Below are positions 7,548 to 16,555 of a stretch of DNA of 38,765 nt, in pieces. The position numbers were made by a program, and so were the translations under genes. Each line of letters opens with the position of its first letter. Within the stretch, counting starts at the first letter, position 1. The stretch lies in the NCBI GenBank assembly GCA_903922535.1, contig CAIXUF010001019.1:1-38765 (forward strand), written 5' to 3'. The notes under the pieces were generated by a model. The model had not been told where the DNA came from. It searched no databases and worked only from the letters and a program-made list of their open reading frames with translations. The DNA comes from Candidatus Hydrogenedentota bacterium. Its GTDB lineage: Bacteria > Hydrogenedentota > Hydrogenedentia > Hydrogenedentiales > CAITNO01.

Positions 7548-8402
7548 ATGGCAGAGAAGTTACGGTTCCTGATCCCCGACGGCTACTCGATCGAGAGCCG
7601 GCAGCAGTTTGAAACGGTGGGCATGGCGCTGGCGGGCCAGCTTTACGCGGACCTGCTCGTGAAGCGGCTGCCCGGCGCGGAATATGACATCTGGTACAGC
7701 AGCGACCCCGGCGCAGTGCCGCCGACGGACGAGCAGCTTTCCGGTTATGCCGGGGTGATCTGGCCGGGTTGCAACCTGACCATTTACCACAACGACGACC
7801 CGCGCGTGCAGGCGCACAAGAGTCTGGCGCTGCGCGCCTACGAGGCGGGCATCCCGCAGTTTGGCAGTTGCTGGGGCATCCAGTTGGCGTGCTGGGTGGC
7901 GGGCGGCTCGGTGGCGCCGCATCCGAAGGGCCGCGAGATGGGCATCGCCACTAAAATCATGCTCACGGATCAGGGCAGGAAACACCCGATGATGAAGGAC
8001 AAGCCGGTGGTCTACTCGCACTTCGTGAGCCATGACGATCAGGTGGTTGATCTGCCCGAAGGCGCGACGCTGATGGCGGGCAACGACTGGAGCGTTGTGC
8101 AGGCCGTGGCGGTGCATTTCAAGAAGGGCGTGTTCTGGGGCGTGCAGTACCATCCTGAATACAACCTGCACGAGGTGGCCCGGCTGATTCTTGCCCGCGA
8201 GGAGCGGCTGATCCAGCAGGGCTGGTTCAAGGACCATGACGACATGATGGCTTATGTGGAGAATTTCGAGGCCGTTCATGCCGACCCGACGCTAAAGCAC
8301 ATCCGCTGGCAGCTCAAGATCGACGACGGCATTGTTGAGGATGACATTCGTGAGTGCGAGTTCATCAACTGGATTCACAGCGCGGTGCTTGGCGAATACT
8401 GA
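7548..8402 (+). CDS. Class I glutamine amidotransferase (GATase1) domain protein
   Basis: A 284-residue stand-alone GATase1 protein. The triad is visible: C108 in GSCWGIQ and the H202-P-E204 pair in QYHPEY. The oxyanion segment precedes it (IWPGCNLTIYHND). The fold matches the GMP synthase-like amidotransferases that hydrolyse glutamine and pass on ammonia, but no synthase domain is attached. The last 75 residues (after HPEYN) are extra and not recognised. AAGGA precedes the ATG at 7548 by 8 nt; the in-frame ATG at 7542 is only 2 nt away from it, so 7548 is preferred. It probably has its own transcript, because the structured repeat separates it from the esterase. It could also be a gamma-glutamyl hydrolase or peptidase of the same fold. 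Confidence 0.85.
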   Translation: MAEKLRFLIPDGYSIESRQQFETVGMALAGQLYADLLVKRLPGAEYDIWYSSDPGAVPPTDEQLSGYAGVIWPGCNLTIYHNDDPRVQAHKSLALRAYEAGIPQFGSCWGIQLACWVAGGSVAPHPKGREMGIATKIMLTDQGRKHPMMKDKPVVYSHFVSHDDQVVDLPEGATLMAGNDWSVVQAVAVHFKKGVFWGVQYHPEYNLHEVARLILAREERLIQQGWFKDHDDMMAYVENFEAVHADPTLKHIRWQLKIDDGIVEDDIRECEFINWIHSAVLGEY

Positions 8403-8409
8403 GAAGAGA

Positions 8410-8450
8410 AGGCCTGAAAAAGGCTGAAGTTTGAAGGCTGAAGGCTGAAA
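8410..8450. repeat. Degenerate GGCTGAA heptamer repeat
   Basis: Several copies of GGCTGAA or close variants (GGCCTGAA, GGCTGAA, GGCTGAA, GGCTGAA) are partly in tandem between the amidotransferase stop and the terminator. It is non-coding. Confidence 0.6.
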
Positions 8451-8452
8451 AC

Positions 8453-8490
8453 ACACGAGGCAGACCGTAGTGTCTGCCTCGTGTTGTTTG
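8453..8490. terminator. Bidirectional terminator between converging genes
   Basis: A perfect 13-bp stem, ACACGAGGCAGAC (8453-8465) with GTCTGCCTCGTGT (8472-8484), has a 6-nt loop. TGTTTGTG follows on the plus strand and GTTTTC on the minus strand. It lies between the converging amidotransferase and transglycosylase genes and probably serves both. Confidence 0.8.
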
Positions 8491-8536
8491 TGTCAACGTG
8501 TTGCTGGGCGGGTCGGCCTGACGGCCGTTTGCGGGA

Positions 8537-10885
8537 TCAGCGCTTCTTTTTGTAGATGACCACCGCGTCGCCGACCTGCAGCACGCGGTTCTTTGGCCAG
8601 GCATTCCACTCGTAGAGCTGGTTGATTTCCACCCCGTACTGCTTGGCGATAACCGTAAGATTCTGCCCGGCGGCCACGGTGTGCACGACCTTGCCGTCCT
8701 TCGGGTCCGTTGCCTTGGCCACTTTCACGTCGGCGGCGCCCGCATCATGGCCGTTGTCGGCGGCGGGCTTGCGCAGGGTCAGTTCCTGGCCTTCCTTGAT
8801 TACGGACTTGGCCGTCAGCTTGTTCATCGCCATCAGATCTTCGGGCTTCATGTTGTTCTTGGCCGCGATGCCGGCGATGCTTTCGCCCCGGGCGACCTTG
8901 TAGCTCACCGTGATCAGCTTCGGCTCGGCCTTGCCCGGTTTTTCCTTCGCGGGTGCGTCATCGGACTTTTTCTGGTCCTTGGCCGCCACTTCGGCGCGGA
9001 CCGGCTCGGCGGCCTTGCCACCGGGTTTTGATCCGACGACAAGCTTCTCGCCGACCAGCAGTGTTGTGTCCTTGGATTTGCCGTTCATGCGCAGCAGGTC
9101 TTCCGTTTTGAGACCATAGAGCTTGGCAATGGCGGCGGCGTATTCGCCCGGGGCAACCTGGTGATACCGCATGTTGTCCTGGTCCGCGGCGGCGGCGGCG
9201 GGCTTTGCGGCCGGTGTCGGCGCCGGGGCTTCTGCTCCTACGGTGAGCATTTGACCCTCAACAATGACGCCCTGTTTGCCGATCTTGTTCCAGGCAACCA
9301 GTTGCGCCATGGGGACCTTGCTGTCGGCCGCCACCTTGGCCAGCGTGTCGCCCTTGCGCACTTTGTAGGTTTTGGGGGCGGCGGGCGCCTCGTCGGCGGC
9401 GGGCTTTGCGACCGGAGCGGGGGCGGCGGTTCCCACGGTCAGTATTTGACCCTCCATGATGACGCCCTGTTTGCCGATCTTGTTCCAGGCAACCAGTTGC
9501 GCCATGGGGACTTTGTTGTCGTCCGCCACCTTGGCCAGCGTGTCGCCCTTGCGCACTTTGTAGGTTTTTGGGGTGGCGGGGGCCGCGTCGGCGGCGGGGG
9601 CCGCCGGGGTATTGTCCTGTTTTGCGGCCTTGACCGGCTGGGGCGCGGGCGCGGAGGCCGCCGCGCCGCCCTTTGCGTCGGGCCGGGCCGGAATGACCAG
9701 TGTCTGGCCCGTCAGGATGGCCTTGGCGGATTTCAGCCGGTTGGCGGCGAGCAGTTCCTTCTCGGTCGTGCCGAAATTCTTGGCAATGGCGGCGAGTGAC
9801 TCGCCCCTGCGCACCTTGTAGTTGCCCGACGCCATGACGGTGGGTGGGGCAACGGGCTGGCTGGTCGGTACGGTCTGCAGCGCGGCCAGGAAACGGTCCT
9901 TGTCCTGCCGGGGCACCGCCACACGGTATTCGCCCGAGGGCGGCGTGGTGTCGCGGAGCAGGTCCGGGTTCAACTGTTCGAGGGTGCCGGGCGCGAAACC
10001 GAGCGCCTCGTCAAGCTTGGCCAGCCCGTACATGCCCTGCACGGGCACACGCTCCACCTCGTCCGGCAGCTCCGTGCCCCGCGTGAATCCGTACTTCTCG
10101 GGATTGGCGGTGACCACGGCATAGGCCAGCAGGCGCGGGTAGTATTTCTTGGACTCCAACCGGATGCGGTCGGAGGCCGGCGGGGTCTGGATGAGCTTCC
10201 AGAAGTCGGTTTCGCCGCCGGTGGCGTCAATGGCGCGCTGCAGTCCACCCTCGCCCATGTTGTAGGCCGTGACGGCCAACTCCCAGTGCCCGTCGAAAAA
10301 GTCGTGCAGTTCCTTGAGGTACGCGATGGCGGCTTCGGTGCAGCGCTGCCAGTTGTAGCGCTCGTCCACATAGCTGTCCATCCGCAACTGAAAGCGCCGG
10401 GCGGAGGGCGGCATGAACTGCCACATTCCGCCCGCGCCCGCCGGGGAGACAATCTTGTTCTGAAACATGCTCTCGACCATGGCCAGCCAGATCAGGTCCT
10501 CGGGCAGGCCCGCCTCGCACAGGCGCGCCCGCAACGGCCCCTCATACTTGGACGCGCGGTTCAGCCCGCGCTGGAAGACGCCGGGATAGTCGTTTTGCAG
10601 TTCCCGGATTTCCACGAGCACCGGTTCGGGCAGCGGATTGGGAATCACCAGCGGACTGTATTTTCCCTGCCGGTCCAGCCCCTCCACGGGCTTCAGTTCC
10701 TGCGCGCCGACCTTGTCACGGGGTGCCGGTTTGAATTGAACCGCATGATGATGGGAGGCAGTGGTGCAGCCGGTAACAAATGCCAGCAGGATCGCCGACA
10801 ATGCAATCGTCGGCAATGCAATCGCCGGAATGCGGTGCCATCGGCCCTTTAGGCGGCGCTGTTCCCGCCGTGTTGCTTCAGACAT
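8537..10885 (-). CDS. mltD: LysM-containing lipoprotein lytic transglycosylase (MltD-like)
   Basis: A 782-residue envelope protein that cleaves peptidoglycan glycan strands. The ATG at 10885 has AGGAG 6 nt upstream, better than an ATG at 10951. Residues 22-40 form a lipoprotein signal with lipobox VTG-C40. The SLT domain follows (about 110-250): catalytic E138 in AMVESMF, then GAGGMWQFMP and the AVTAYNMGEGG motif. The C-terminal half has six LysM peptidoglycan-binding domains separated by Ala/Pro/Lys-rich linkers, each starting near Y-x-V-x-x-G-[ED]. LysM 2 and 3 are almost identical and come from a recent 195-bp tandem duplication. E. coli MltD has two LysM, so this one is long. The gene converges on the amidotransferase across a terminator. 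Confidence 0.93.
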   Translation of the reverse strand: MSEATRREQRRLKGRWHRIPAIALPTIALSAILLAFVTGCTTASHHHAVQFKPAPRDKVGAQELKPVEGLDRQGKYSPLVIPNPLPEPVLVEIRELQNDYPGVFQRGLNRASKYEGPLRARLCEAGLPEDLIWLAMVESMFQNKIVSPAGAGGMWQFMPPSARRFQLRMDSYVDERYNWQRCTEAAIAYLKELHDFFDGHWELAVTAYNMGEGGLQRAIDATGGETDFWKLIQTPPASDRIRLESKKYYPRLLAYAVVTANPEKYGFTRGTELPDEVERVPVQGMYGLAKLDEALGFAPGTLEQLNPDLLRDTTPPSGEYRVAVPRQDKDRFLAALQTVPTSQPVAPPTVMASGNYKVRRGESLAAIAKNFGTTEKELLAANRLKSAKAILTGQTLVIPARPDAKGGAAASAPAPQPVKAAKQDNTPAAPAADAAPATPKTYKVRKGDTLAKVADDNKVPMAQLVAWNKIGKQGVIMEGQILTVGTAAPAPVAKPAADEAPAAPKTYKVRKGDTLAKVAADSKVPMAQLVAWNKIGKQGVIVEGQMLTVGAEAPAPTPAAKPAAAAADQDNMRYHQVAPGEYAAAIAKLYGLKTEDLLRMNGKSKDTTLLVGEKLVVGSKPGGKAAEPVRAEVAAKDQKKSDDAPAKEKPGKAEPKLITVSYKVARGESIAGIAAKNNMKPEDLMAMNKLTAKSVIKEGQELTLRKPAADNGHDAGAADVKVAKATDPKDGKVVHTVAAGQNLTVIAKQYGVEINQLYEWNAWPKNRVLQVGDAVVIYKKKR
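9241..9580 (-). repeat. 195-bp tandem duplication encoding LysM 2 and 3
   Basis: Bases 9241-9435 and 9436-9580 align at an offset of 195 bp (65 codons) with only scattered differences, covering one whole LysM domain and its linker. The offset is a multiple of three, so the frame is kept. Confidence 0.85.
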
Positions 10886-11024
10886 TGCCGCTCCTGTGAA
10901 CGTGCCTGGAAAATGCGGTGCCGGGCCTTTCGGCACACACCGATTTTCCAACGTTTATGCCGGGGACGCAGACATCCCCGACCACCAGTCGCACTCTCCG
11001 TAATGGAAGCATACCGCCACCGGT

Positions 11025-11055
11025 AGTATAAGGTGTGCCGATACGCAGTTCGCAA
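11025..11055 (-). promoter_or_regulatory. Candidate promoter of the LysM transglycosylase gene
   Basis: On the minus strand TTGCGA (11055-11050) and TATACT (11030-11025) are separated by 19 bp, about 140 bp upstream of the ATG. The long spacer makes it a weak call. Confidence 0.35.
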
Positions 11056-11066
11056 CCCGCAGTCTA

Positions 11067-11080
11067 CACAACATGTTGTG
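11067..11080. promoter_or_regulatory. 14-bp perfect palindrome, operator-like
   Basis: CACAACATGTTGTG lies just past the hybrid kinase stop codon and upstream of the candidate promoter for the transglycosylase gene. It is not followed by a T-run on either strand, so a dimeric repressor or activator site is more likely than a terminator. The regulator is unknown. Confidence 0.4.
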
Positions 11081-11085
11081 GTTTG

Positions 11086-13380
11086 TCAAGTGTTTAGTGG
11101 CGAATGTTGGGGCCGGAACGGTTTCTTGGCTAACAGTTCCATGGCATCAAGGAAGTTGGAGATCAAGAATGGTTTCTCCAGGGACGGGCAGTTCACCGTC
11201 TCCAGAAAGCGCTGCGTCTCAAAGTTCAACGTGTCGGCGGTAATGAAAAGAACACGCTTGGCCACCTCGGGCTTTTCGGCGGTAATGCGCAGAAACAGTT
11301 CGCGGCCGTTCATGGCACCGGGCAGATTGATGTCAAGCACAATGCCGTCATAGTCAAAGGTGCGGGCGCGTTCGAGCGCATCCGTGCCGGTTTGGACGGG
11401 GTCAACCTCATATCCGCGCATGGTCAGTGCCGTGCAGAGCATGTCCAGGAGATCCGACTCGTCATCCACGAGCAGGATTTGCAGCGCCCGCATTTCCTTG
11501 TCCACCACCGGAGACGGTTCGGCGGCGGACAGGGTTTCCACGACGGCGGGCAATTGAATGACGAGGCGCGCGCCCGGCAGGTCCGGCTCGGCGTCGTGGG
11601 CGAGGAAAAGGTCGCCGCCGTGGTCGCGGACCACGGACCGGGCCAGGCTCAGGCCCAGCCCAACGGCGCCCTCGCCGCGGCGCGTGGTGAAGAAGGGCTC
11701 GAAGACCTGCTCGTCCAACTCGCCGGGGATGCCGTTGCCGTCGTCCGCCACGCTGACCCAGGCTTTGCCCCCGCCGGTTCCAATTTCGCAGATCACCCGG
11801 GACTTGGCGAAGCGCAGGGCATTGTCGAGCACGCCCATGATTACCTGCGCGAGCTGGGTGGGCACGCATTCCACCCACACGGGCTCACCGGGAAGGCGCC
11901 ATTCCACACAGCGGTTCTGTCCGCTGGTCAGCATGGGCCGCACCGACTCGCGCAGCACGGCGCACATGTCGGTGGGCACCCGCTCGAGCGGGGTGCCCTG
12001 GCCAAAGTCGAGCAGGTCCTCGACGATTTCCTTGCAGCGCAGGCTGTTGCGCAGGATGCGGCTGACCACCTCGGCGGTTTGCTCGGGAGGCAGCCCCTTG
12101 GACATGAGTTCGGCGAAACCGATGACGACGCCGAGCGGATTGCGCAGTTGCTGGGCCACGGTGAGGGCGATCTGCGACACGAGCGAGGACCGCTGCTGCG
12201 CAAGAATCTGGTTCTCCATCCGTTTTTCAAGCCGTTTCTGGGCGGTCAAATCGATTAGTCCGCAGGCGACGTGGGTGACGTGCCCGTCGGGGGCGAAAAT
12301 CGGGATCAGACCCAGGCTGAACCACCGGGTCTGGTCGGGATCATCCAACCGCACCTCCCCGAAATGGGGCTCGCCGGTGCGGAAAACCTGCCGGCAAACG
12401 CAGGCGGTGCCGGCCGCGCCCTGGCGGCGGTGGAAATGGCAACAATAGGGCAGGTGCCCGGTGTTGTCCGCGAAGGTGAAGAAGCGCGCCATCTCCGTGG
12501 CATGGATGATGACCCCGTTTTCGTCAAACAGATGCACTGGGAAAGGCAGGATGTCGATAAACCGCCGTCGCACGTAATCGAGCACGTCGTCGACGCCGAT
12601 CTGCTCGTTGTCAGCCGGTTCAAAGCACACGGCGGCGCCGTCCCGGCGTCCCTCACTGTCGAACATCGGCTGCACGAGAAACAGCATCTTCTGGCCCGGG
12701 CTGGCGGCGAGCCGTCCGGCAAACTCGTGCTTCTTCAGGGTTGGCCTGCGCTGCCGCAGCAGGCGGCGCATTTCCTGGGCGGTGTCCTCGTCGCACAGGG
12801 CCACGAAGTCCAGGCCCGGCAGCGCCTCAAGCGGGGCTTTCAACTGCTGCGCGCACGCCGCATTTGCCTCAATGACGAAGCCGTTCCCGTCGACCAGCGC
12901 GAAGGGCTGGCCCATGGTGTCCATGATTGACCTCTGCCGCCGGCTCATGGACAGGGTCGTGTCGCGGTCGCGCTGGCTGAAATACTGGGCGGCCTGCATC
13001 ACATGGGTGTCATAGATCTCATTGGCGATTTCACACAGGTCAAGGTCGGCAAGTCCGGGAATTCTGCCGGCGCAGAAGGGCGCCACCACATCCCGGGCGC
13101 ACCGTCCCACCTCAATGAGGTCGAGGAGCGTCCCCCCGGTGGCGGCAAGAGCCTCTGACAGGGTCGCCGACCATTCGCGGACCCGGAAGGACTGCCCGCG
13201 CAGCATGCCGATCAACTCCTGAAGCCAGGGCGGGACAAGCAGCCGCACCGTGTCGCGGTCCTTCGGGGGCATCGCCTCCAGCATAAGCTGGCTGAGCGCC
13301 TCCAAGCGGGGCTCCACATAATCGGCAAAAAGTTTTGCGGCCTGCATGTTCATGGGCGTTGCGCATTCCCTCAAGCGCAT
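11086..13380 (-). CDS. Hybrid sensor histidine kinase / response regulator with altered H-box
   Basis: A 764-residue signalling protein without membrane helices. Order: an N-terminal helical domain (about 10-140, resembling RsbR-type N domains; tentative), a PAS domain (about 150-260), a second PAS domain with a Cys cluster (about 270-385; CC near 313, CVC near 327), DHp helices (about 395-465), HATPase_c (about 505-615) with N-box LDNALRF, G1 DDGNG and G2 GLGLS, and a complete REC domain (about 635-755) with phospho-acceptor D683, Thr in FITAD and Lys in LEKPF. The H-box reads VAQQLRNPLGVVIGF, where active kinases have AHELRNPL: Q410 stands in for the phosphorylated histidine and Q411 for the glutamate. 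The ATP site looks intact, so it may be a sensor pseudokinase or a phosphatase-type regulator. The ATG at 13380 follows AGGCGG at 7 nt; ATG codons at 13353 and 13347 are alternatives. Confidence 0.88.
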   Translation of the reverse strand: MRLRECATPMNMQAAKLFADYVEPRLEALSQLMLEAMPPKDRDTVRLLVPPWLQELIGMLRGQSFRVREWSATLSEALAATGGTLLDLIEVGRCARDVVAPFCAGRIPGLADLDLCEIANEIYDTHVMQAAQYFSQRDRDTTLSMSRRQRSIMDTMGQPFALVDGNGFVIEANAACAQQLKAPLEALPGLDFVALCDEDTAQEMRRLLRQRRPTLKKHEFAGRLAASPGQKMLFLVQPMFDSEGRRDGAAVCFEPADNEQIGVDDVLDYVRRRFIDILPFPVHLFDENGVIIHATEMARFFTFADNTGHLPYCCHFHRRQGAAGTACVCRQVFRTGEPHFGEVRLDDPDQTRWFSLGLIPIFAPDGHVTHVACGLIDLTAQKRLEKRMENQILAQQRSSLVSQIALTVAQQLRNPLGVVIGFAELMSKGLPPEQTAEVVSRILRNSLRCKEIVEDLLDFGQGTPLERVPTDMCAVLRESVRPMLTSGQNRCVEWRLPGEPVWVECVPTQLAQVIMGVLDNALRFAKSRVICEIGTGGGKAWVSVADDGNGIPGELDEQVFEPFFTTRRGEGAVGLGLSLARSVVRDHGGDLFLAHDAEPDLPGARLVIQLPAVVETLSAAEPSPVVDKEMRALQILLVDDESDLLDMLCTALTMRGYEVDPVQTGTDALERARTFDYDGIVLDINLPGAMNGRELFLRITAEKPEVAKRVLFITADTLNFETQRFLETVNCPSLEKPFLISNFLDAMELLAKKPFRPQHSPLNT

Positions 13381-13617
13381 AACTTGCCGCCTGTTGTGCG
13401 GGACCGGCGGCCCCGCCGGAGATAATAATGCCAGTATGGCGGTGCGGATACAAGGCGGAACCCGGGCCCCCGGTGTCTGGCTCCGTTTGCGCAGGAAAAC
13501 CGCGTCCCGCACAACCGTGCCGCGACATCCGGGTGCATGCACCGGTTGCCGGTGCGGGCCGGTGTTGGCAAGGCTGCCCCACCGGCGGGAACAGGACGCC
13601 AGTCCCCTGGACGACGG

Positions 13618-16413
13618 TTAGGCCAGCCGCACCCGGAGTGTGACGATTTTTTTCGGGTCCATCGTGACAGACAGTTTGTTGCCGGTGATCTTGAGCGGTT
13701 CTCCGGCGATCTCCTCAAGCGTGACCAGTTCGGCGGAGGCAAGAGGAAGGGCAAACCGGACGGTTCCCTTGAGCGCCTTGGGCGTGGGATTGGACAGGCG
13801 CAGGATCCAGCCGTCGCCGTTGTCGGCGGGCTTGATAGCGCTGAGGGTGAGCGTGCCGGGTTCCACTTGGGCAAAACCGCGGCGGCAGGGCAATGTTCCT
13901 CCGTGCACACCCGCCTGGGCCGGATCCACGGGAGCCACAAAGGCGTCGGCCTCCTCAATCACGCCGCCGACGGCGTAGTCACCGGCGTGGGGGTGGATGC
14001 GGTAGGTGAATTCGTGCGCGCCGGGGCATTGGGTCAGCGTCATCTCGGGATGCGAGTCCCAGCGGCAGCTTACCGTCGCCAGGTTGATCTCGTAGGCGCG
14101 CATCAGCGTGACGGAGATGGCCCGATCCGTGTCCTGGGTGATCTCATACTCGCGCAGACCCTCGGCGATGAAGGCCAGCCCGCCCTTCTTGTCGCTCACG
14201 TCGACAAAGCGCTGCATGGGGAAAGTGACGCCCTTGCAGCCGTGCCACGGGCTGCCCTTGCTGAACACCGTTTCCCGTTCGATCACGTCGAAGGCGCTCT
14301 CGGCGTGGCAGGTCCGGCCCGGGCGGCGGGTGGGCAGCATGACGCGCAGCCGGTGGTTCCGGGCGCTGTTGTCGAAACTCAGGGCCACCTCCACGCTCTT
14401 CGCGCCGCGGCGCAGCGTGACCCGGGACGTGACGGTGAGCGGGCGGGTGTCGCGCGAGCGTGAGGCGCTGCTGCCAATGCCGTCCAGCCGCTGCCACGGG
14501 TCGCCGCCGTTCTCCTCCAGCCCGGCGGGCACGATCATGTCCACCTCGACGCGGTACCGGGCGAGCAGGGGGCCGTCCTCCTCCAGGGCAAGCCGCACCG
14601 GGAAGCCGCGGCTGTCGATCACCTGGTCAATGGCCGGGTTGTGGTGCATCCATGCGTGGCCCGCCTCGCCGTTGTCCAGGAAATAGTTCAAATCGTCGTA
14701 TTTCACCCCGCTGGCCTTGTGGGTCACGCTCAGCGTGCCGTCGGTCTTGATGGCCACGCGCAGATGCTCGTTTTCCATCGTGTTCGCGGCCGTTACCAGA
14801 CTGCCACGGTCAAACATTTTGGTGCGGTCCACCCGGAAGGTGGCATGGCCGAGCGCGGGCAGCTTCGCCGCGTCGAGATGCACCGTAAACCGCTCGCTCT
14901 TCATCATGGCGGGCGCGTCCCAGGCGTGGTTGACGATGGCCCAGTGGGGCTTGCGCGCCACGACCTGCACGGTGACGGGTTTTCCGGTCTCCATGTCGAT
15001 CAGCGCAAATTCACCGCGCGGGCCGGTGTAGGGCAGGTCGAGCACGGCCGTCACCACCTCGGACCGGGACCGCGCCAGCGGGTTGAACACGGTCAGCAGC
15101 ACATCGTCGGCCTTGGCCCTGCTGTTGTTGATGCGCAGTTGCAGGTCGCCCAGCGACCGGGTGATCACGCCCTCGCAGATATGGATGACCTGCCGGAGCC
15201 GGTGCATCATGTCCTCCTCTATGGCATCCACGCCGCTGCCCGAGATGCTGTCGTGGGCATGGCACTTGAGCAGGGTCTTCCATGCAAGATCGAGAAACGC
15301 GCGGGGATACTCCGCGCCCGCCCAGGCAGCCATGGCCGCGAAAGGCTCGGCGCGGCGTTGGAGCAGGTATTCGGCGCGGGATGCCAGCGCCTTCATGCGC
15401 GTGCGGCTGGACAGCACGTCGCTGTACAGGTGCATGGTCACGGGCATCGGCTTGGGAATGCGCTGCTCACCCTTGAGCACCTGCAACTTGTCCCACTTCA
15501 CCTCCGCCTTGATGGCTTTGAGCATTTCCGGGTAGGAGTCGTGGAGCACCTTGTCGGGCGCGAGGGCCTTGGCGGTCTCACGGATCATCTCCACCTCGGC
15601 GGGGTCGGCGACGCTGCTGTCGTGGCCCATCATGAACGCCAGGTGGCGCGTGGTGGCAATTTTGCGCTCGTTTTCGCGCAGCCACTTGACGCGCTCGGCA
15701 ACCTTCTCCAGGTCCAGCCCGCGTTTGGGGTCGAGCAGGAAATGGTGGCCCGGCGCCTGGTCGGGCGCGCAGCGGTGGAACGGCAGCCCGAGTTCGTCCC
15801 AGGTGCACACCCGGTCGTCTATGGCTTTGCCGTACAGCGCCGCGCGGTAGACATGGTGGTAGAAGTTGTAGCGGGCGCCGCTGCTCATCTGGCTGCCTAG
15901 GATGCGCGTGCCGTCCACCCCCTCCAGAATGAACTCGTTTGGCGTCTCCTCGTGGCTGATGCCGTGATAGAACAGGATGGTGTCAATGCCAAAGCCGGCG
16001 TAGAGCTGGGGCATTTGCGAGTTCTGGCCGTAGGAGAAGGGCGTGTGGCCCACCTTCATCACATTGCCGAAGGACTTGGCCACCCGGTGCCCCGTGAGCA
16101 GGTTGCGCACCAGCGACTCGCCGTTGACCTCGAAGCCCTCGGGGCAGGTGTACCAGGGGCCGACCAGCAGGCGGCCGTCCGTGACAGCCTTCTCCACCCG
16201 GGCCCGGTTTTCGGGCCGCACCTCCAGATAGTCCTCCAGCGGCACGGTCTGCGAGTCGAGCACGAAGGCCCGGTACTCCGGCTGGTTTTCCAGCACGCTC
16301 AGCAGCCCGTCCAGGAAATCGACGAGCATCATGCGCGTCTCCTGGAAGCTGAACAGCCATTCGCGGTCCCAGTGCGTGTTGGATATGACATGAATCACGT
16401 GCCGTGCGGCCAT
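13618..16413 (-). CDS. GH38 alpha-mannosidase-family protein with altered nucleophile motif
   Basis: A 931-residue member of glycoside hydrolase family 38, whose enzymes remove alpha-mannose or mannosylglycerate residues with a zinc-bound active site. The N-terminal beta/alpha barrel opens with ISNTHWDREW (zinc ligands H14 and D16). The His of CHAHDSISGSGVDAI matches the fourth zinc ligand region. A mid helical domain follows, then the large C-terminal beta domain (about 380-930). The motif expected to carry the nucleophile and third zinc ligand (P-D-x-F-G-Q in relatives) reads P-F126-S-Y-G-Q-N-S-Q-M-P-Q, so Asp is replaced by Phe. No signal peptide is seen, so it should act in the cytosol. 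The ATG at 16413 has GGAG 9 nt upstream; upstream ATGs lack a site. It is either a clade with a different catalytic residue or an inactive relative. Confidence 0.88.
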   Translation of the reverse strand: MAARHVIHVISNTHWDREWLFSFQETRMMLVDFLDGLLSVLENQPEYRAFVLDSQTVPLEDYLEVRPENRARVEKAVTDGRLLVGPWYTCPEGFEVNGESLVRNLLTGHRVAKSFGNVMKVGHTPFSYGQNSQMPQLYAGFGIDTILFYHGISHEETPNEFILEGVDGTRILGSQMSSGARYNFYHHVYRAALYGKAIDDRVCTWDELGLPFHRCAPDQAPGHHFLLDPKRGLDLEKVAERVKWLRENERKIATTRHLAFMMGHDSSVADPAEVEMIRETAKALAPDKVLHDSYPEMLKAIKAEVKWDKLQVLKGEQRIPKPMPVTMHLYSDVLSSRTRMKALASRAEYLLQRRAEPFAAMAAWAGAEYPRAFLDLAWKTLLKCHAHDSISGSGVDAIEEDMMHRLRQVIHICEGVITRSLGDLQLRINNSRAKADDVLLTVFNPLARSRSEVVTAVLDLPYTGPRGEFALIDMETGKPVTVQVVARKPHWAIVNHAWDAPAMMKSERFTVHLDAAKLPALGHATFRVDRTKMFDRGSLVTAANTMENEHLRVAIKTDGTLSVTHKASGVKYDDLNYFLDNGEAGHAWMHHNPAIDQVIDSRGFPVRLALEEDGPLLARYRVEVDMIVPAGLEENGGDPWQRLDGIGSSASRSRDTRPLTVTSRVTLRRGAKSVEVALSFDNSARNHRLRVMLPTRRPGRTCHAESAFDVIERETVFSKGSPWHGCKGVTFPMQRFVDVSDKKGGLAFIAEGLREYEITQDTDRAISVTLMRAYEINLATVSCRWDSHPEMTLTQCPGAHEFTYRIHPHAGDYAVGGVIEEADAFVAPVDPAQAGVHGGTLPCRRGFAQVEPGTLTLSAIKPADNGDGWILRLSNPTPKALKGTVRFALPLASAELVTLEEIAGEPLKITGNKLSVTMDPKKIVTLRVRLA

Positions 16414-16555
16414 GGTGCGGATCTCCGTGGGGTTGTTGGACTGGGGGCATATTGTTGCCATGGGACGGTGGCAAGTCAATTAGGGGCCAGGCCAGTTACT
16501 TGCGCGGACGCTGCGGGCGCAACGGCAGGCGCACCCCACGGCACTCCACCGCAAA

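Noticed and set aside
8403..8452. Possible CRISPR-like short repeats
   Set aside because: Units are 7 bp and contiguous without spacers; there are no cas genes.
13381..13617. Possible small gene or RNA in the 237-bp gap before the hybrid kinase
   Set aside because: Only a GC-rich hairpin (CCGGCGG/CCGCCGG near 13405-13420) and no convincing promoter, start site or conserved fold were seen.
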